Origin: Candidatus Acidianus copahuensis
GTDB taxonomy: Archaea > Thermoproteota > Thermoprotei_A > Sulfolobales > Sulfolobaceae
Direction of reading: 5' to 3'
Length of the DNA stretch: 64,000 nucleotides
Assembly (NCBI RefSeq): GCF_000632495.1
Contig: NZ_JFZT01000047.1
Location: forward strand, 23,481 to 87,480
In this document: positions 24,422 to 33,456 of the stretch, piece by piece
Layout: the number at the start of each line of letters is the position of its first letter
Position numbering within the stretch: position 1 is the stretch's first letter
The notes under the pieces: model-generated
What the model was told of the DNA's origin: nothing
Databases searched by the model: none
What the model saw: only the letters and a program-made list of their open reading frames with translations
Translations under genes and position numbers: made by a program

Positions 24422-25207
24422 CTAGAATATCTCTATTGGAAAAGGCAATCTGGCCGAGCTCCCACTTATCGCTGAGCCTAATCCCAGCGCTAACCCACTA
24501 AGTATAACTAAATAAGCGCTAGGCATTACAAGTATTCCTTCGACGTAAATAGGTACTACTTGAGTTGCCATAGAATTCACTAAACCTCCGGCATTAGTAT
24601 TTGATGGAACTCCATTAATCAAAATATTAACTCCAAGTTGAGAGAGAAATCTGGGTAAATAAGGCAATCCGATATAAAACACAATCGAAAATCCTATTAA
24701 CGCACCACCAATCGCTCTTCCTATTCTAAAAGGTAAAGATATAAATAAAATTCCTATTGCTATAAATACTCCTGAATAATCATAAACTACATAGGATAAT
24801 ATTATTATTGTCTCGACGACAGCTATTAAACCTGATAATAATGAAAATAAGGACATTAACGGTGCCATTAAAATACTTAATCCAGGATCATCAGAAAACG
24901 AAGCCGCTACATATGCTGTTTTAACGAGTGTAGATACTGTAATCTGAACTTGAAGTATCTGGTATAGCCATGAGAAAAAATTAGGCCAACTAGCACCCAG
25001 TATTGAACCTATATATTGACTGGCGTAAATTATTAATGCATAAATATTTATTAGAACTGTTGCGTAAATTCCATCAAGAATGAGTTTAGTGCCCCACTTC
25101 TTAACTCCATAAACAGGTAATGGAAGGCCCATAATCAAAGTACCTATAAAGTAAGTCAAACTAGCTAAACTTGATGAAATGAAAAGAAAATAGCCTGGAC
25201 TGTACAC
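24422..25207 (-). CDS. cedA: CedA, integral membrane protein of the crenarchaeal DNA exchange system
   Basis: 261 residues with about six to seven hydrophobic segments (near 5-27, 42-64, 75-95, 105-125, 130-150, 160-185 and 232-252). This size, topology and its place after a small two-TM gene match CedA, the membrane component that imports DNA from partner cells after UV-induced, pili-mediated aggregation; it has been compared to VirB6-type components. It starts at GTG 25207, sharing one base with the cedA1 stop, with GGTGA 6 bases upstream. The ATPase CedB is not in this window. Confidence 0.8.
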   Translation of the reverse strand: MYSPGYFLFISSSLASLTYFIGTLIMGLPLPVYGVKKWGTKLILDGIYATVLINIYALIIYASQYIGSILGASWPNFFSWLYQILQVQITVSTLVKTAYVAASFSDDPGLSILMAPLMSLFSLLSGLIAVVETIIILSYVVYDYSGVFIAIGILFISLPFRIGRAIGGALIGFSIVFYIGLPYLPRFLSQLGVNILINGVPSNTNAGGLVNSMATQVVPIYVEGILVMPSAYLVILSGLALGLGSAISGSSARLPFPIEIF

Positions 25208-25443
25208 TAAATTTCACCTGCCAAGTATGAAATTAAGCTAAACACAGTAGTTCCAATAGCCAACCAGAACGCAGCCATAATTGCGTCCTCAATTATTGTC
25301 TGTCCTTCCCTTTTAAGTCTAAATATAGGTATGGGAGATCCTCTGATTGCCCATCCTATTGCCCACGATAATATAAACACTGACCATGCTGTAGCGGTTA
25401 TCTGCGTAGTTAATGATTGTACAAGAGTTTCTATTCCTGACAT
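25207..25443 (-). CDS. cedA1: CedA1, small membrane protein / pilin-like subunit of the DNA import system
   Basis: 78 residues from the ATG at 25443. Two hydrophobic segments (about 17-35 and 52-73) with the basic loop RLKREGQTIIEDA between them, the expected form of CedA1, which is related to conjugative pilins. The start is set by a TATA-like CTTTAAG (about 25468-25477) 27 bases upstream; an in-frame ATG at 25455 would lie outside a transcript starting there. First gene of cedA1-cedA-cedA2. Confidence 0.8.
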   Translation of the reverse strand: MSGIETLVQSLTTQITATAWSVFILSWAIGWAIRGSPIPIFRLKREGQTIIEDAIMAAFWLAIGTTVFSLISYLAGEI

Positions 25444-25494
25444 TATATGCACCAAAATTAGATAAGAACTTAAAGAGGAGTGAGGTAATCAAAA

Positions 25495-26016
25495 TTAATC
25501 ATTACGTATATACATGGAAATCAGATTAATTATCATCTCAGGTGACTTTCCCTGTGTATTAATTACTAGATCAAAAACTGATTCATCAAAAATATCTATA
25601 CCGTAATACTTCCAAAATCTTATATGATGGCTTTGCTCTCTTTCTATAATTTTTTCTATCGCGTCACTATAAGTAAGTCTATCTCTAGATGCTATTCTTT
25701 TTGCCCTCTCTTCAAGTGGCGCCCATAAATAAATCGAATAGTCGGCTATACCTTTAAGGATCCATCCAGCAATATGGGACTCAATGACAACATCTCCCTT
25801 TAAGGCTTCTTCTAGCATTTTTGAATCAATTAATTTATCAATATTGAATAACTTTTCAGCCTCTCTATTAAACTGGATGATATCTTTGCTTTCTTTTAAA
25901 GCTAAAGATCTAAAAAACTCACCACCTGATATATATCTGAGATTGAATTTTTTACTAACAATCTTCGCTATTGTAGTTTTACCACTTCCTGATGGTCCGC
26001 TTATAGTTAAAATCAT
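25495..26016 (-). CDS. cmk: Cytidylate kinase, archaeal type
   Basis: Phosphorylates CMP and dCMP. 173 residues from the ATG at 26016: P-loop ISGPSGSGKTTIAK at residues 4-17, ISGGEFFR, and the lid RDRLTYSDA region. A frame from 26058 would add 14 residues before the P-loop and run deep into rpl34e; the ATG at 26016 gives the usual 4-base overlap (ATGA) with rpl34e and a normal N-terminus. It is the last gene of the ribosomal superoperon. Confidence 0.94.
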   Translation of the reverse strand: MILTISGPSGSGKTTIAKIVSKKFNLRYISGGEFFRSLALKESKDIIQFNREAEKLFNIDKLIDSKMLEEALKGDVVIESHIAGWILKGIADYSIYLWAPLEERAKRIASRDRLTYSDAIEKIIEREQSHHIRFWKYYGIDIFDESVFDLVINTQGKSPEMIINLISMYIRND

Positions 26017-26276
26017 GAAGTACCTCTCATGGAAAGTTTTATCAATTCTTCTAAGCATTTATGGCAAAGATAACCTCCATATTGTCTTTCAGGTCTCTTC
26101 TCCTTTCTAGAATACTTATTTACTTGATTTGTAGGTACTGCTCTAAGAGGCTTATGACAAATTGCACAATGAGCTACTCCATTCCTTTTCCTCTCATAAT
26201 GTACTATAGTTTTTCCAGAAGGAAGTCTTACTTTTATTTTTCTAAAGGAATTAGATCTAAGGAATGGCTTAGGCAT
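26013..26276 (-). CDS. rpl34e: Ribosomal protein eL34
   Basis: 87 residues, archaeal/eukaryotic large-subunit protein. MPKPFLRSNSFRKIKVRLP and HYERKRNGVAHCAICHKPL are typical, and CAIC with CHKC gives a four-cysteine zinc site. Its stop overlaps the cmk ATG by 4 bases. It follows the EMC3/YidC-like gene by 36 bases. Confidence 0.95.
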   Translation of the reverse strand: MPKPFLRSNSFRKIKVRLPSGKTIVHYERKRNGVAHCAICHKPLRAVPTNQVNKYSRKEKRPERQYGGYLCHKCLEELIKLSMRGTS

Positions 26277-26312
26277 GTATCTCCACTTCCTTTTCTGAAT
26301 TTAACTGGAAGT

Positions 26313-26756
26313 TTATATAACCTTCGGGCGCCTTAAAGATAAAGGAGTAAATAAAACAAATGATAGAATAAAAAGAATAAGAGTACTTCCTAACAATAAG
26401 TGCTGTCCATTCTTTGTTAAAGTCAATATTGGTATTTCAAATGGTAAATATAAATTAACTTGAAAATGACTTATCACGATATAAAGATCGATCATGTAAA
26501 TTACTATTAGAAGAATTGATTGTAACATGGAATAGAAGTAAAGACTCGAATTATACGATTTTATTTGCTTAGAAACTTTATTATATATTCTTTCTCTTCT
26601 TTTTGAAGAAGAAATTTTATTTAGTCGTTCATCATATTCTCTCAATTTAACAAGAATAGATTCTATTTTTTTCCCTAGAAAAGCCTTATATACAAGAAAA
26701 ATCAACATATTAGATAAAAAAGATATTAAAATAATCAAAAATATATCTATCTGCAT
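26313..26756 (-). CDS. YidC/EMC3-like membrane insertase (DUF106)
   Basis: 147 residues with TM helices at about 4-24, 78-97 and 120-140 and a basic cytosolic coiled coil (about 28-72) between the first two. This is the topology of the archaeal DUF106/Ylp1 proteins, relatives of YidC, Oxa1, Get1 and EMC3 that insert membrane proteins at the ribosome. Context supports this: it sits with secY and adk in the ribosomal operon, as in many archaea. Confidence 0.88.
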   Translation of the reverse strand: MQIDIFLIILISFLSNMLIFLVYKAFLGKKIESILVKLREYDERLNKISSSKRRERIYNKVSKQIKSYNSSLYFYSMLQSILLIVIYMIDLYIVISHFQVNLYLPFEIPILTLTKNGQHLLLGSTLILFILSFVLFTPLSLRRPKVI

Positions 26757-26762
26757 AGAGAT

Positions 26763-27350
26763 CTACGACATAGAAGATATGATCTCTTTAGCCGCTATAG
26801 ATGGATCTCCTTCCCTATTATTAACTACTTTAACTGATGCCCCTACCAATACTGCAGAAGCTACTGCGGCATATCTTGCAAAGTCCATTGTTTCAGAGAT
26901 TACATTTATATCATTATAATCTGATCTGATTCTTTCCCTATCTTTAGATTGCCTATTTATAATATTTTGTGGATCACTTTCTAATAGAAATATAACCCTA
27001 GGTGACAATATTTCTACTATATGTCTTGGTAAACCTGGCAGATATCCTGATGGAGTTTTTATTATCGCGTGAGTATCTACAAAGGCTATACCCTCCTCTC
27101 CAAGAGTTATACTTTCTTCAACAATCTTCTTTGCAGCTATTAGTTGAAGTTCTCTTTGAGTTGATAATGGAAGTTTTCTCATTTCGTCCCTATTACTTAC
27201 ATATTGTCCTTGCAATGCAGAATTTAACATATAATCACCATAATTCATTATCTTGAATCGAACTTTATTCTCCTTTAGTATCTCAGATACTTTAGATAAT
27301 ACAGTTGTTTTACCTACTCCTGGTATTCCAGTTACAATACCTATTTTCAT
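26763..27350 (-). CDS. adkA: Adenylate kinase, archaeal type
   Basis: AMP + ATP to 2 ADP. 195 residues; archaeal AdkA with the P-loop GIVTGIPGVGKTTVLSK at residues 3-19 and the FVDTHAIIKTPSGYLPGLP segment. It differs from bacterial Adk in lacking the large lid. 3 bases separate it from secY upstream and 6 bases from the EMC3-like gene downstream. Confidence 0.96.
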   Translation of the reverse strand: MKIGIVTGIPGVGKTTVLSKVSEILKENKVRFKIMNYGDYMLNSALQGQYVSNRDEMRKLPLSTQRELQLIAAKKIVEESITLGEEGIAFVDTHAIIKTPSGYLPGLPRHIVEILSPRVIFLLESDPQNIINRQSKDRERIRSDYNDINVISETMDFARYAAVASAVLVGASVKVVNNREGDPSIAAKEIISSMS

Positions 27351-27353
27351 TCT

Positions 27354-28748
27354 TTACTCACCCACTATTCTCTTTAATAGAGGATACATCTCTAATGATC
27401 TCTCATATGCTAATAAACTATAATATTGCATAGCTATCGTAACAGCTAAAAGTATACCGACTCCAGTTCCATATACACCTAATATAGTTGCTCCTACGGC
27501 TATTACACTAACTATAACAGAACTAAAGAATGCCAATGGATAAATATACTTTGCCAAAAGTCCTTCAATTATTTTTGTATTGCTTCTCATCCCTGGTATC
27601 TCAATACCAGCCTCCACAAGGTTCTTTGCCTGTGTTGCAGGATCTAATCCAGCTACTTCGACCCAGACCAATCCAAACAATATACCAAGCACAATGAAGA
27701 CTATACTATATTCAACTGCACCTAATGGATCTAAAACTACAGCATAAACGCTGTGAGGAATATTTGCAGGTGGATATATAAAGGCTGACTCTATCGCACT
27801 TAAAATTCCAGATACAGATGGAGATACATAAGATGCCATAGATGAAAATAGTTGTATATCAGCCCCTAGTACGCTTACAAATATTACTGGTATGCTACTA
27901 ACATATAAGAAGTTAAGAGGGATCGTTCTTCTTATTCCCCTTAGCTTTTGCGAAGTAACTGGTATCTGTATATTTATTGATGTAAGATATACTATAAGAA
28001 TTATTAAAGATATAGTTGTTATTAAACCAACTAAATCAGGTTCGAATACTTTAGTAGTGTTCACAACAATAGATAAAACATTACCATGAGAAACCAAAAT
28101 TGAGATAAGATTTGGGAAGAATCCTACAGGCAAGTCTTGAGAACTTACTGTTACTACACCAAACATATACCAAAATATAATTTTCATAACACCTGCCAAT
28201 ATAAATAAGCTAACACCAGATCCAAGTCCCCAACCTTTTTGGATCATCTCATCTAATAGCAAAATTATAAATGTTGCAAGAACTAATTGACCAGCAACTA
28301 TAAGCCCTAGATCTAATGGACTTCCGGCTGAGCTGCCTCCTCTTGTTAGAACATATCCAAAGAGAAATGATTCTACTAGAATAAACAGAAATGCGAGACC
28401 TTTTTGTGCTTCAGTAAATTTGGCCTTACTTTCCTCTGTGTTTAAATCTATATTTAATAATTTAGAACCAACTAAGATTTGCATTATCAAACCAGCAGTT
28501 ATTATAGGACCTATACCTAACTGCGCTAATGTGCCGGCCGTTGAGGCAAAAATAACTTCTTCTTGTAAAAAATTCCCTAATATTGAACTACTTGTAACAC
28601 CATACAAAGGCACTGAAGCCATAACTAAATATATAACAACAGCAATTATCGACCACATTAATTTCTGACTTAAATTAGGCTTTTGCGTAGGCTTAGCTAC
28701 TGCAGGTAAATATTGGCCTAATGATGCTAGAAAGTCGGTAAACGACAT
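27354..28748 (-). CDS. secY: Preprotein translocase SecY
   Basis: Channel subunit of the Sec61/SecYEG translocon. 464 residues with ten predicted membrane helices; the N-terminal region carries TM1 and the plug-forming VPLYGVTSSSILGNFLQEE, and the C-terminal SLLAYERSLEMYPLLKRIVG end is typical of archaeal SecY. Located between uL15 and adkA as in other archaea. Confidence 0.97.
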   Translation of the reverse strand: MSFTDFLASLGQYLPAVAKPTQKPNLSQKLMWSIIAVVIYLVMASVPLYGVTSSSILGNFLQEEVIFASTAGTLAQLGIGPIITAGLIMQILVGSKLLNIDLNTEESKAKFTEAQKGLAFLFILVESFLFGYVLTRGGSSAGSPLDLGLIVAGQLVLATFIILLLDEMIQKGWGLGSGVSLFILAGVMKIIFWYMFGVVTVSSQDLPVGFFPNLISILVSHGNVLSIVVNTTKVFEPDLVGLITTISLIILIVYLTSINIQIPVTSQKLRGIRRTIPLNFLYVSSIPVIFVSVLGADIQLFSSMASYVSPSVSGILSAIESAFIYPPANIPHSVYAVVLDPLGAVEYSIVFIVLGILFGLVWVEVAGLDPATQAKNLVEAGIEIPGMRSNTKIIEGLLAKYIYPLAFFSSVIVSVIAVGATILGVYGTGVGILLAVTIAMQYYSLLAYERSLEMYPLLKRIVGE

Positions 28749-28764
28749 AAAAGCTCAAAAAGAG

Positions 28765-29199
28765 TTACTTATTTGTGGTTAAAATAACTTCTCCACCGTT
28801 TTTCTCTATTTTCCCCTTTGCCTTATCTGTACAATAATCTACAACAACAACTATAGGCTCATTTATTTTTCCAGATCCCAAAAGTTTTTGATATCCCATC
28901 TCCTTCAGATTTACCATTTTTTTACCATCTTTAACCTCAGCTTTTAATTTACCAGACTCAAGCATTTGAGCTAATTGTTGTATAGATATTGAGCTAACAA
29001 CTTTAGTTGTTGGATTTACGAAACCATGCTTACCATACCAACCTTTTCCATACTTAACAATCCAAGACCATTTATGCTTATGCATGCCAATTTGCCTTCC
29101 TCCCTCTGAACCACGATCACGATGCTGCCCTTTTGTTCCCCAGCCCATATTTCTATGACCACGGAATTTCCTAGTTTTCTTCTCTCTTCTTACTACCAT
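28765..29199 (-). CDS. rpl15: Ribosomal protein uL15
   Basis: 144 residues. The N-terminal extension MVVRREKKTRKFRGHRNMGW, the GQHRDRGSEGGRQIGMHKH stretch and the GSGKI...VVVDYCTDKAKGKIEKNGG end are typical of archaeal uL15. The first base of its start codon is the last base of the uL30 stop (1-base overlap). 16 bases before secY. Confidence 0.97.
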   Translation of the reverse strand: MVVRREKKTRKFRGHRNMGWGTKGQHRDRGSEGGRQIGMHKHKWSWIVKYGKGWYGKHGFVNPTTKVVSSISIQQLAQMLESGKLKAEVKDGKKMVNLKEMGYQKLLGSGKINEPIVVVVDYCTDKAKGKIEKNGGEVILTTNK

Positions 29200-29669
29200 T
29201 ATACCATCCTCCTCAAAAGTTCTTTTATATACGAACCCCTGTAACCATATTCTCCACCATTTTTGAAGTGAACGCTTACTTTTCCATAGAACCCTTCTCT
29301 TGGTGGATGCAAGGATATTGGTAAATTAAATAACTTTGAATATTTATTGATTCTTAATTCCCCAGATACAATCTTTTGCTTAAAATCATCAATATTCATG
29401 TTTAAATTGATCTTCAGTGTTTCATCATCTATCTTCTTTCCTTCTCTAGTTTTCATTCTATTCAGCAACATATCAATGCCTTCTTCGTCCAACTCGCCCC
29501 AGGTAATATATGCCTCTACTTTTCTTATCATACCTTTAATTTCTTCGCTATATGGATATACCATTGCAGAATAACGTCTATTTAGCCTTAATAGCCCTAA
29601 AGTCTGCTCTATTCTCCAATCTCCTCCAGCTCTCCCTCTTAATCTAATTATTACAACTGAGCTTGACAT
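29199..29669 (-). CDS. rpl30: Ribosomal protein uL30
   Basis: 156 residues from the ATG at 29669 (MSSSVVIIRLRGRAGGDWRI). I prefer this to earlier in-frame starts at 29693 and 29675 because GGTGA (ending at the uS5 stop) lies exactly 5 bases before it, the spacing used throughout this operon. The long archaeal C-terminal extension, ending in LHPPREGFYGKVSVHFKNGG, is present. Confidence 0.95.
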   Translation of the reverse strand: MSSSVVIIRLRGRAGGDWRIEQTLGLLRLNRRYSAMVYPYSEEIKGMIRKVEAYITWGELDEEGIDMLLNRMKTREGKKIDDETLKINLNMNIDDFKQKIVSGELRINKYSKLFNLPISLHPPREGFYGKVSVHFKNGGEYGYRGSYIKELLRRMV

Positions 29670-29674
29670 TAGCA

Positions 29675-30319
29675 TCACCTTTTCCTTGCCCAATCTATAG
29701 GAGTAACAAACCTATATGTATTATAAAGAGCCATATATCCAGCATCAATGAAATTCTCCGTAGTTCGTGTTTCACCATTACTAAAAGACCAAATATCCTT
29801 AATACCCGCATAATTAAGCAACACTTTAAGTACTCCACCTACTACTAAACCAGTTCCTTTAGGAGCTGGCCTAAGTTCAACCTTTACACTTCCAGCCATT
29901 CCAGAGACAGAAAATGGTAAACTATGAGGTTCACCACAAGTACATTCCCAACTACCACAACCTCTTCTTACTGGTATTATCTTCATCTTCGCGTCTCTTA
30001 CAGCCTTCTGAATAGCAACCCTTAACTGCTTAGCTTTCCCCTTTCCAATTCCAATATAACCGTCATAATTGCCCATGATTACTAGTACCTTATACCTTGA
30101 TAACTCACCGGCATCAGTTTGCTTCTGAACCATTTTTATATCAACTACCTCATACTTTAGATTAGGAAGTAAAGCGTCTATTATCTCTGGCTCGTTTATA
30201 GATAAATTCTTCTCAAATATTTCCTTTATTGATGTAATTTTCCCTTCTTTGACTAACTGTCCTACTTTAGTTCTTGGCTTCCATTCCTCAATATTTGATA
30301 CAGGAACCTCTTCAGCCAT
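29675..30319 (-). CDS. rps5: Ribosomal protein uS5
   Basis: 214 residues from the ATG at 30319 (MAEEVPVSNIEEW); GGTGA lies 5 bases before it. Central signature VLVIMGNYDGYIGIGKGKAKQLRVAI and GSWECTCGEPHSLPF are typical of archaeal uS5 (S2e relatives). It overlaps uL18 by 8 bases. Confidence 0.96.
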   Translation of the reverse strand: MAEEVPVSNIEEWKPRTKVGQLVKEGKITSIKEIFEKNLSINEPEIIDALLPNLKYEVVDIKMVQKQTDAGELSRYKVLVIMGNYDGYIGIGKGKAKQLRVAIQKAVRDAKMKIIPVRRGCGSWECTCGEPHSLPFSVSGMAGSVKVELRPAPKGTGLVVGGVLKVLLNYAGIKDIWSFSNGETRTTENFIDAGYMALYNTYRFVTPIDWARKR

Positions 30320-30905
30320 TCTTCTCACCTTTCATTTTGCTTAAAACTTCACTAAAATGTGATGGAAGATCTTTTGGATTTAAACCTCTTTGTATGTACT
30401 TTGAAAATACTCTGGAAAACATTTCAGGATTCTCCTTCTCTAATTTTTGAGCATAATTAGATATATGTTCACCTTTTAGTCTTGACTCATCGATACCTAC
30501 ATCTCCTATAGGTATATCTAAACCTGCGTCTATAGCGCCCTTAGCAGCATAGAAAATCCTAGCACCGCTCGTTGGAGTAAATAAACCTATATCCAACACA
30601 GCAGATGTTATTCCTTTATTTTTAGCTCTTATCCCTGCTAAATAACCTGTTAGATATAATGCTGGAGTGTTGTTAGTATCGCCTTTCCAACCATATTTCT
30701 TCTGCAATTCTATAGAATGAGCTGATACTAAAGTCTTATCTCCGGCAGGATCAAAATCTATCACAGAAACTATCCCATAATTATTTGTTATTCTAACTAC
30801 AAGCCTTCTTGCTCTAGACATCACATACGTATATCTTCTGTAATAATTTGTCTTCCCTTCATTCCTTCTCTCAAATTTTAGCTTATAATTTGGACCTAAA
30901 CCCAT
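30312..30905 (-). CDS. rpl18: Ribosomal protein uL18
   Basis: 197 residues from the ATG at 30905 (MGLGPNYKLKFERRNEGKTN), preceded by GGATGAT. Binds 5S rRNA with uL5. Typical segments are YRRYTYVMSRARRLVVRITN and LDIGLFTPTSGARIFYAAKG. The C-terminal part is the longer archaeal/eukaryotic (L5e-like) form. Confidence 0.96.
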   Translation of the reverse strand: MGLGPNYKLKFERRNEGKTNYYRRYTYVMSRARRLVVRITNNYGIVSVIDFDPAGDKTLVSAHSIELQKKYGWKGDTNNTPALYLTGYLAGIRAKNKGITSAVLDIGLFTPTSGARIFYAAKGAIDAGLDIPIGDVGIDESRLKGEHISNYAQKLEKENPEMFSRVFSKYIQRGLNPKDLPSHFSEVLSKMKGEKNG

Positions 30906-30910
30906 AATTA

Positions 30911-31363
30911 TCATCCTTTTATTTTACCCATTTGTATCAACTGGGCTCTAACCTCATTCAGGTTATTATAAGCCCCACCTTTTGACTTCTTATACATTTG
31001 CCTATATGTATGAGAGTCTATTACATTGTTATCTCTTAACCACTTAAGATATCTTCTTATTTTTCTTATTTTATTAACCCATAAATGATTACCTTGTCTA
31101 GCAGACTTCTTACCATTTCTACTTCCTTCGCCTTTTCTCTCACTCTTAAGTTTCATCTTCTTAGATCTTTCCTTAAAGCGACCTCTACTTACACGATGCC
31201 CATGCTCAATTATTAATTTTCCCTCTCTTATCAACTTCCTAACATCAGATCTTGTTAAGGCTTCACTAACTTCATCTAAGTGCTCCTGAGGAATTTTAAC
31301 GTTATTCTCTCCAACTTTACCTATCTTTGCAGCTAGTCTCCTTTGTAACTTTAGATCTGCCAT
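30911..31363 (-). CDS. rpl19e: Ribosomal protein eL19
   Basis: 150 residues from the ATG at 31363 (MADLKLQRRLAAKIGKVG), with GGTGA 6 bases before it; the TTG at 31366 is also in frame but too close. Highly basic, with KSERKGEGSRNGKKSARQG. It shares one base with the eL32 stop. Confidence 0.96.
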   Translation of the reverse strand: MADLKLQRRLAAKIGKVGENNVKIPQEHLDEVSEALTRSDVRKLIREGKLIIEHGHRVSRGRFKERSKKMKLKSERKGEGSRNGKKSARQGNHLWVNKIRKIRRYLKWLRDNNVIDSHTYRQMYKKSKGGAYNNLNEVRAQLIQMGKIKG

Positions 31364-31764
31364 CAATATTCACCATTAGTTACTTCTATACCAAGTTCCT
31401 TTGCTTTATTTATAATTTCCATTTTCTTTTTAAGGCCTATCCTGCCATCAATTGTCACTATTACCTTACTTTTTAACTCATTATCTATCCTTTCTAAGTC
31501 TCTTAAAGTGGATATCCTTAGCTGTAAAAGACCTGATGAGTGCAGGTTTCTAATATTTTTAGGCTTTCTATAACCTATCTTAACTAACTTTGGATATCCT
31601 CTTAATCCTAATCTTGTCTTATTATCAATACCTCTAGGATGTCTCCATTTATCCTGTCTCTCTAACTTAAAGTACCTATCCCAATTATATCTATGAAATT
31701 CCGGTAGTATCTTGTTATATTTAATCTTTTTATCCCTAATTTCCTTTAATTCTTTGTTTGTCAT
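31363..31764 (-). CDS. rpl32e: Ribosomal protein eL32
   Basis: 133 residues. PEFHRYNWDRYFKLERQDKW and RHPRGIDNKTRLGLRGYPKL are the eL32 signature; the archaeal form lacks the long eukaryotic extension. GGTGA precedes the ATG at a 4-base spacing and the start overlaps the uL6 stop by 4 bases. Confidence 0.96.
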   Translation of the reverse strand: MTNKELKEIRDKKIKYNKILPEFHRYNWDRYFKLERQDKWRHPRGIDNKTRLGLRGYPKLVKIGYRKPKNIRNLHSSGLLQLRISTLRDLERIDNELKSKVIVTIDGRIGLKKKMEIINKAKELGIEVTNGEY

Positions 31765-32306
31765 CCAATCACCTCTTTTTTGAATATATAAATACCATCC
31801 CCGAAAACTCTTCTATCAAACCCAATTATCTTAGAAGCATGCTCTATATTTGCTGCTGTCTGAGCTACCTTCTCTAGGTCTATGCCTTCCACGGTTATAT
31901 CTTCCCCCTTAACTGTAACTTTAACACCAGGATATATGCGTGCTCTTCTAACATTTTTCTCACCAATAAGATTTGTTATTTGAAGTTCATTTCCAACTAC
32001 TTTCACAGAAACAGGGAAATGGCTATAGATTATTTTAAGATAATAAGTATAACCCCTCGTTACTCCAGTTATTAAATTCTCTACATGTCTCTTTATTGTA
32101 TAAACTAAAGACTTTTCCCTCTTATTTAGAAAACTACCCTCTATTATTAAATAATTATTAGAAACATATACAGTAATACTCTTAGAACTAGGTAGATTTC
32201 TCTCAATTTCCCCTTTAGGTCCTTTAACCTTTATAGAGTTATTATTTACACTAACAGTTATCCCTTCAGGAATTTCAACTTTCTCCAAAATATAGGATGT
32301 TAACAC
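31761..32306 (-). CDS. rpl6: Ribosomal protein uL6
   Basis: 181 residues. Two repeated beta-rich domains; EKVEIPEGITVSVNNNSIKV opens the first and VTVKGEDITVEGIDLEKVAQ lies in the second. Start is GTG at 32306 with GGTGA 6 bases before it. Confidence 0.96.
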   Translation of the reverse strand: MLTSYILEKVEIPEGITVSVNNNSIKVKGPKGEIERNLPSSKSITVYVSNNYLIIEGSFLNKREKSLVYTIKRHVENLITGVTRGYTYYLKIIYSHFPVSVKVVGNELQITNLIGEKNVRRARIYPGVKVTVKGEDITVEGIDLEKVAQTAANIEHASKIIGFDRRVFGDGIYIFKKEVIG

Positions 32307-32320
32307 GATATATCACCTTC

Positions 32321-32722
32321 TTAATATACATATCCTAGAGCTATACCCCCTAGCCTGGATCTAGCTGCTTCCTTATGAGACATCACTCCTTTAGGAGTAG
32401 ACACTAGGATAATCCCAATCTCTTTCGAGGGAAGATATCTCCTGATATATAGAGGTAAATTTATCATCTCTCTATAGTTTAACGAGTACCTAGGGGTAAT
32501 TGGACCACAATTATTAACTCTACCCAATAACTGTACTCTAATTTTACCCCATCTACCATCATCAATATATTCAAATTCTCCAATATATCCTTCTTTCTGC
32601 ATTGCCCTTAACACACTAATTATAAGTTTCGAGGCAGGCATGATCACAGCTAAGTTGTTTCGCCTAATCTCATTATTATATATACTCGTTAACGCATTAG
32701 ATAAAGTGTTTGAGACAACCAT
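32321..32722 (-). CDS. rps8: Ribosomal protein uS8
   Basis: 133 residues from the ATG at 32722 (MVVSNTLSNALTSIYNNEIR); GGTGA sits 5 bases upstream and the in-frame start at 32731 lies before it. Ends with LVSTPKGVMSHKEAARSRLG, the conserved rRNA-binding loop of uS8. Confidence 0.96.
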   Translation of the reverse strand: MVVSNTLSNALTSIYNNEIRRNNLAVIMPASKLIISVLRAMQKEGYIGEFEYIDDGRWGKIRVQLLGRVNNCGPITPRYSLNYREMINLPLYIRRYLPSKEIGIILVSTPKGVMSHKEAARSRLGGIALGYVY

Positions 32723-32727
32723 GTATA

Positions 32728-32892
32728 TCACCTTAACTTCTTAAATCCCAAAGGTGAAGCTACCTCTCTAAAGCATTGCCTACACAAATAAATATCATAC
32801 TTCTGAATTACTGAATCTCTACTACCACATCTCTTACATACCTGAACTCCTCTTCCGTGTTTCCTTTCCATAGGAGGCTTGTATTTACCCAT
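32728..32892 (-). CDS. rps14: Ribosomal protein uS14 (zinc-binding)
   Basis: 54 residues, MGKYKPPMERKHGRG at the start and REVASPLGFKKLR at the end. CKRC and CRQC form the zinc site of the C+ form of uS14. It fills the gap between uL5 and uS8, its expected place in the archaeal spc operon. The GGTGA of the uS8 start overlaps its stop. Confidence 0.96.
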   Translation of the reverse strand: MGKYKPPMERKHGRGVQVCKRCGSRDSVIQKYDIYLCRQCFREVASPLGFKKLR

Positions 32893-32903
32893 AATTATCA
32901 CCT

Positions 32904-33443
32904 TTAGATAACTGTAACACCAAATGTTTCTCTTATAAAGTTCACCGCGTCCTCCTTTGATATTTTATGTCTCCTCGGTACTCTTGCCGTCTTTCTCCTT
33001 CTTCTCTCAACTCTATAGCCTGGCCTCTCTAAAGTGATTGCTACATCCAATCCAAAAACTCCTACATCAGGATCATATCTTGTCCCAGGAATTACAACAT
33101 GCTCAGCAATACCAAAACTAACGTTACCATAGTTATCGAAGCTAGTACTCTTTATACGGTTATTTACAGCTGGTAAAACTCTTCTTAGAAATTCCTCTGC
33201 CTGCTCTCTCCTTAATGTCGCTTTCACTCCAATTATTTGCCCTTTTCTTACACCAAATTCCTTTATAGACTTCTTTGCTATAGTATACACTGGCTTAACT
33301 CCTGTTAACTCTTCCAATAAAGTATATGCTTTTTGAAGCCTTTCTCCAGATTCTCCTAAACCTATATTTACAGTAACCTTAGCCAATTTTACTTTTCTCA
33401 TCGGATTTTGATTTTTCTCAACTATTTCATTTTCTCCTTCCAT
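32904..33443 (-). CDS. rpl5: Ribosomal protein uL5
   Basis: 179 residues. The family region begins at MRKVKLAKVTVNIGLGESGE (residue 15); the first 14 acidic residues are an extra N-terminal stretch also seen in some Sulfolobales. VVIPGTRYDPDVGVFGLDVA is the conserved central motif, and RRRKTARVPRRHKISKEDAV the C-terminus. Binds 5S rRNA and the P-site tRNA. Confidence 0.96.
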   Translation of the reverse strand: MEGENEIVEKNQNPMRKVKLAKVTVNIGLGESGERLQKAYTLLEELTGVKPVYTIAKKSIKEFGVRKGQIIGVKATLRREQAEEFLRRVLPAVNNRIKSTSFDNYGNVSFGIAEHVVIPGTRYDPDVGVFGLDVAITLERPGYRVERRRRKTARVPRRHKISKEDAVNFIRETFGVTVI

Positions 33444-33456
33444 TTACCACACCTTA

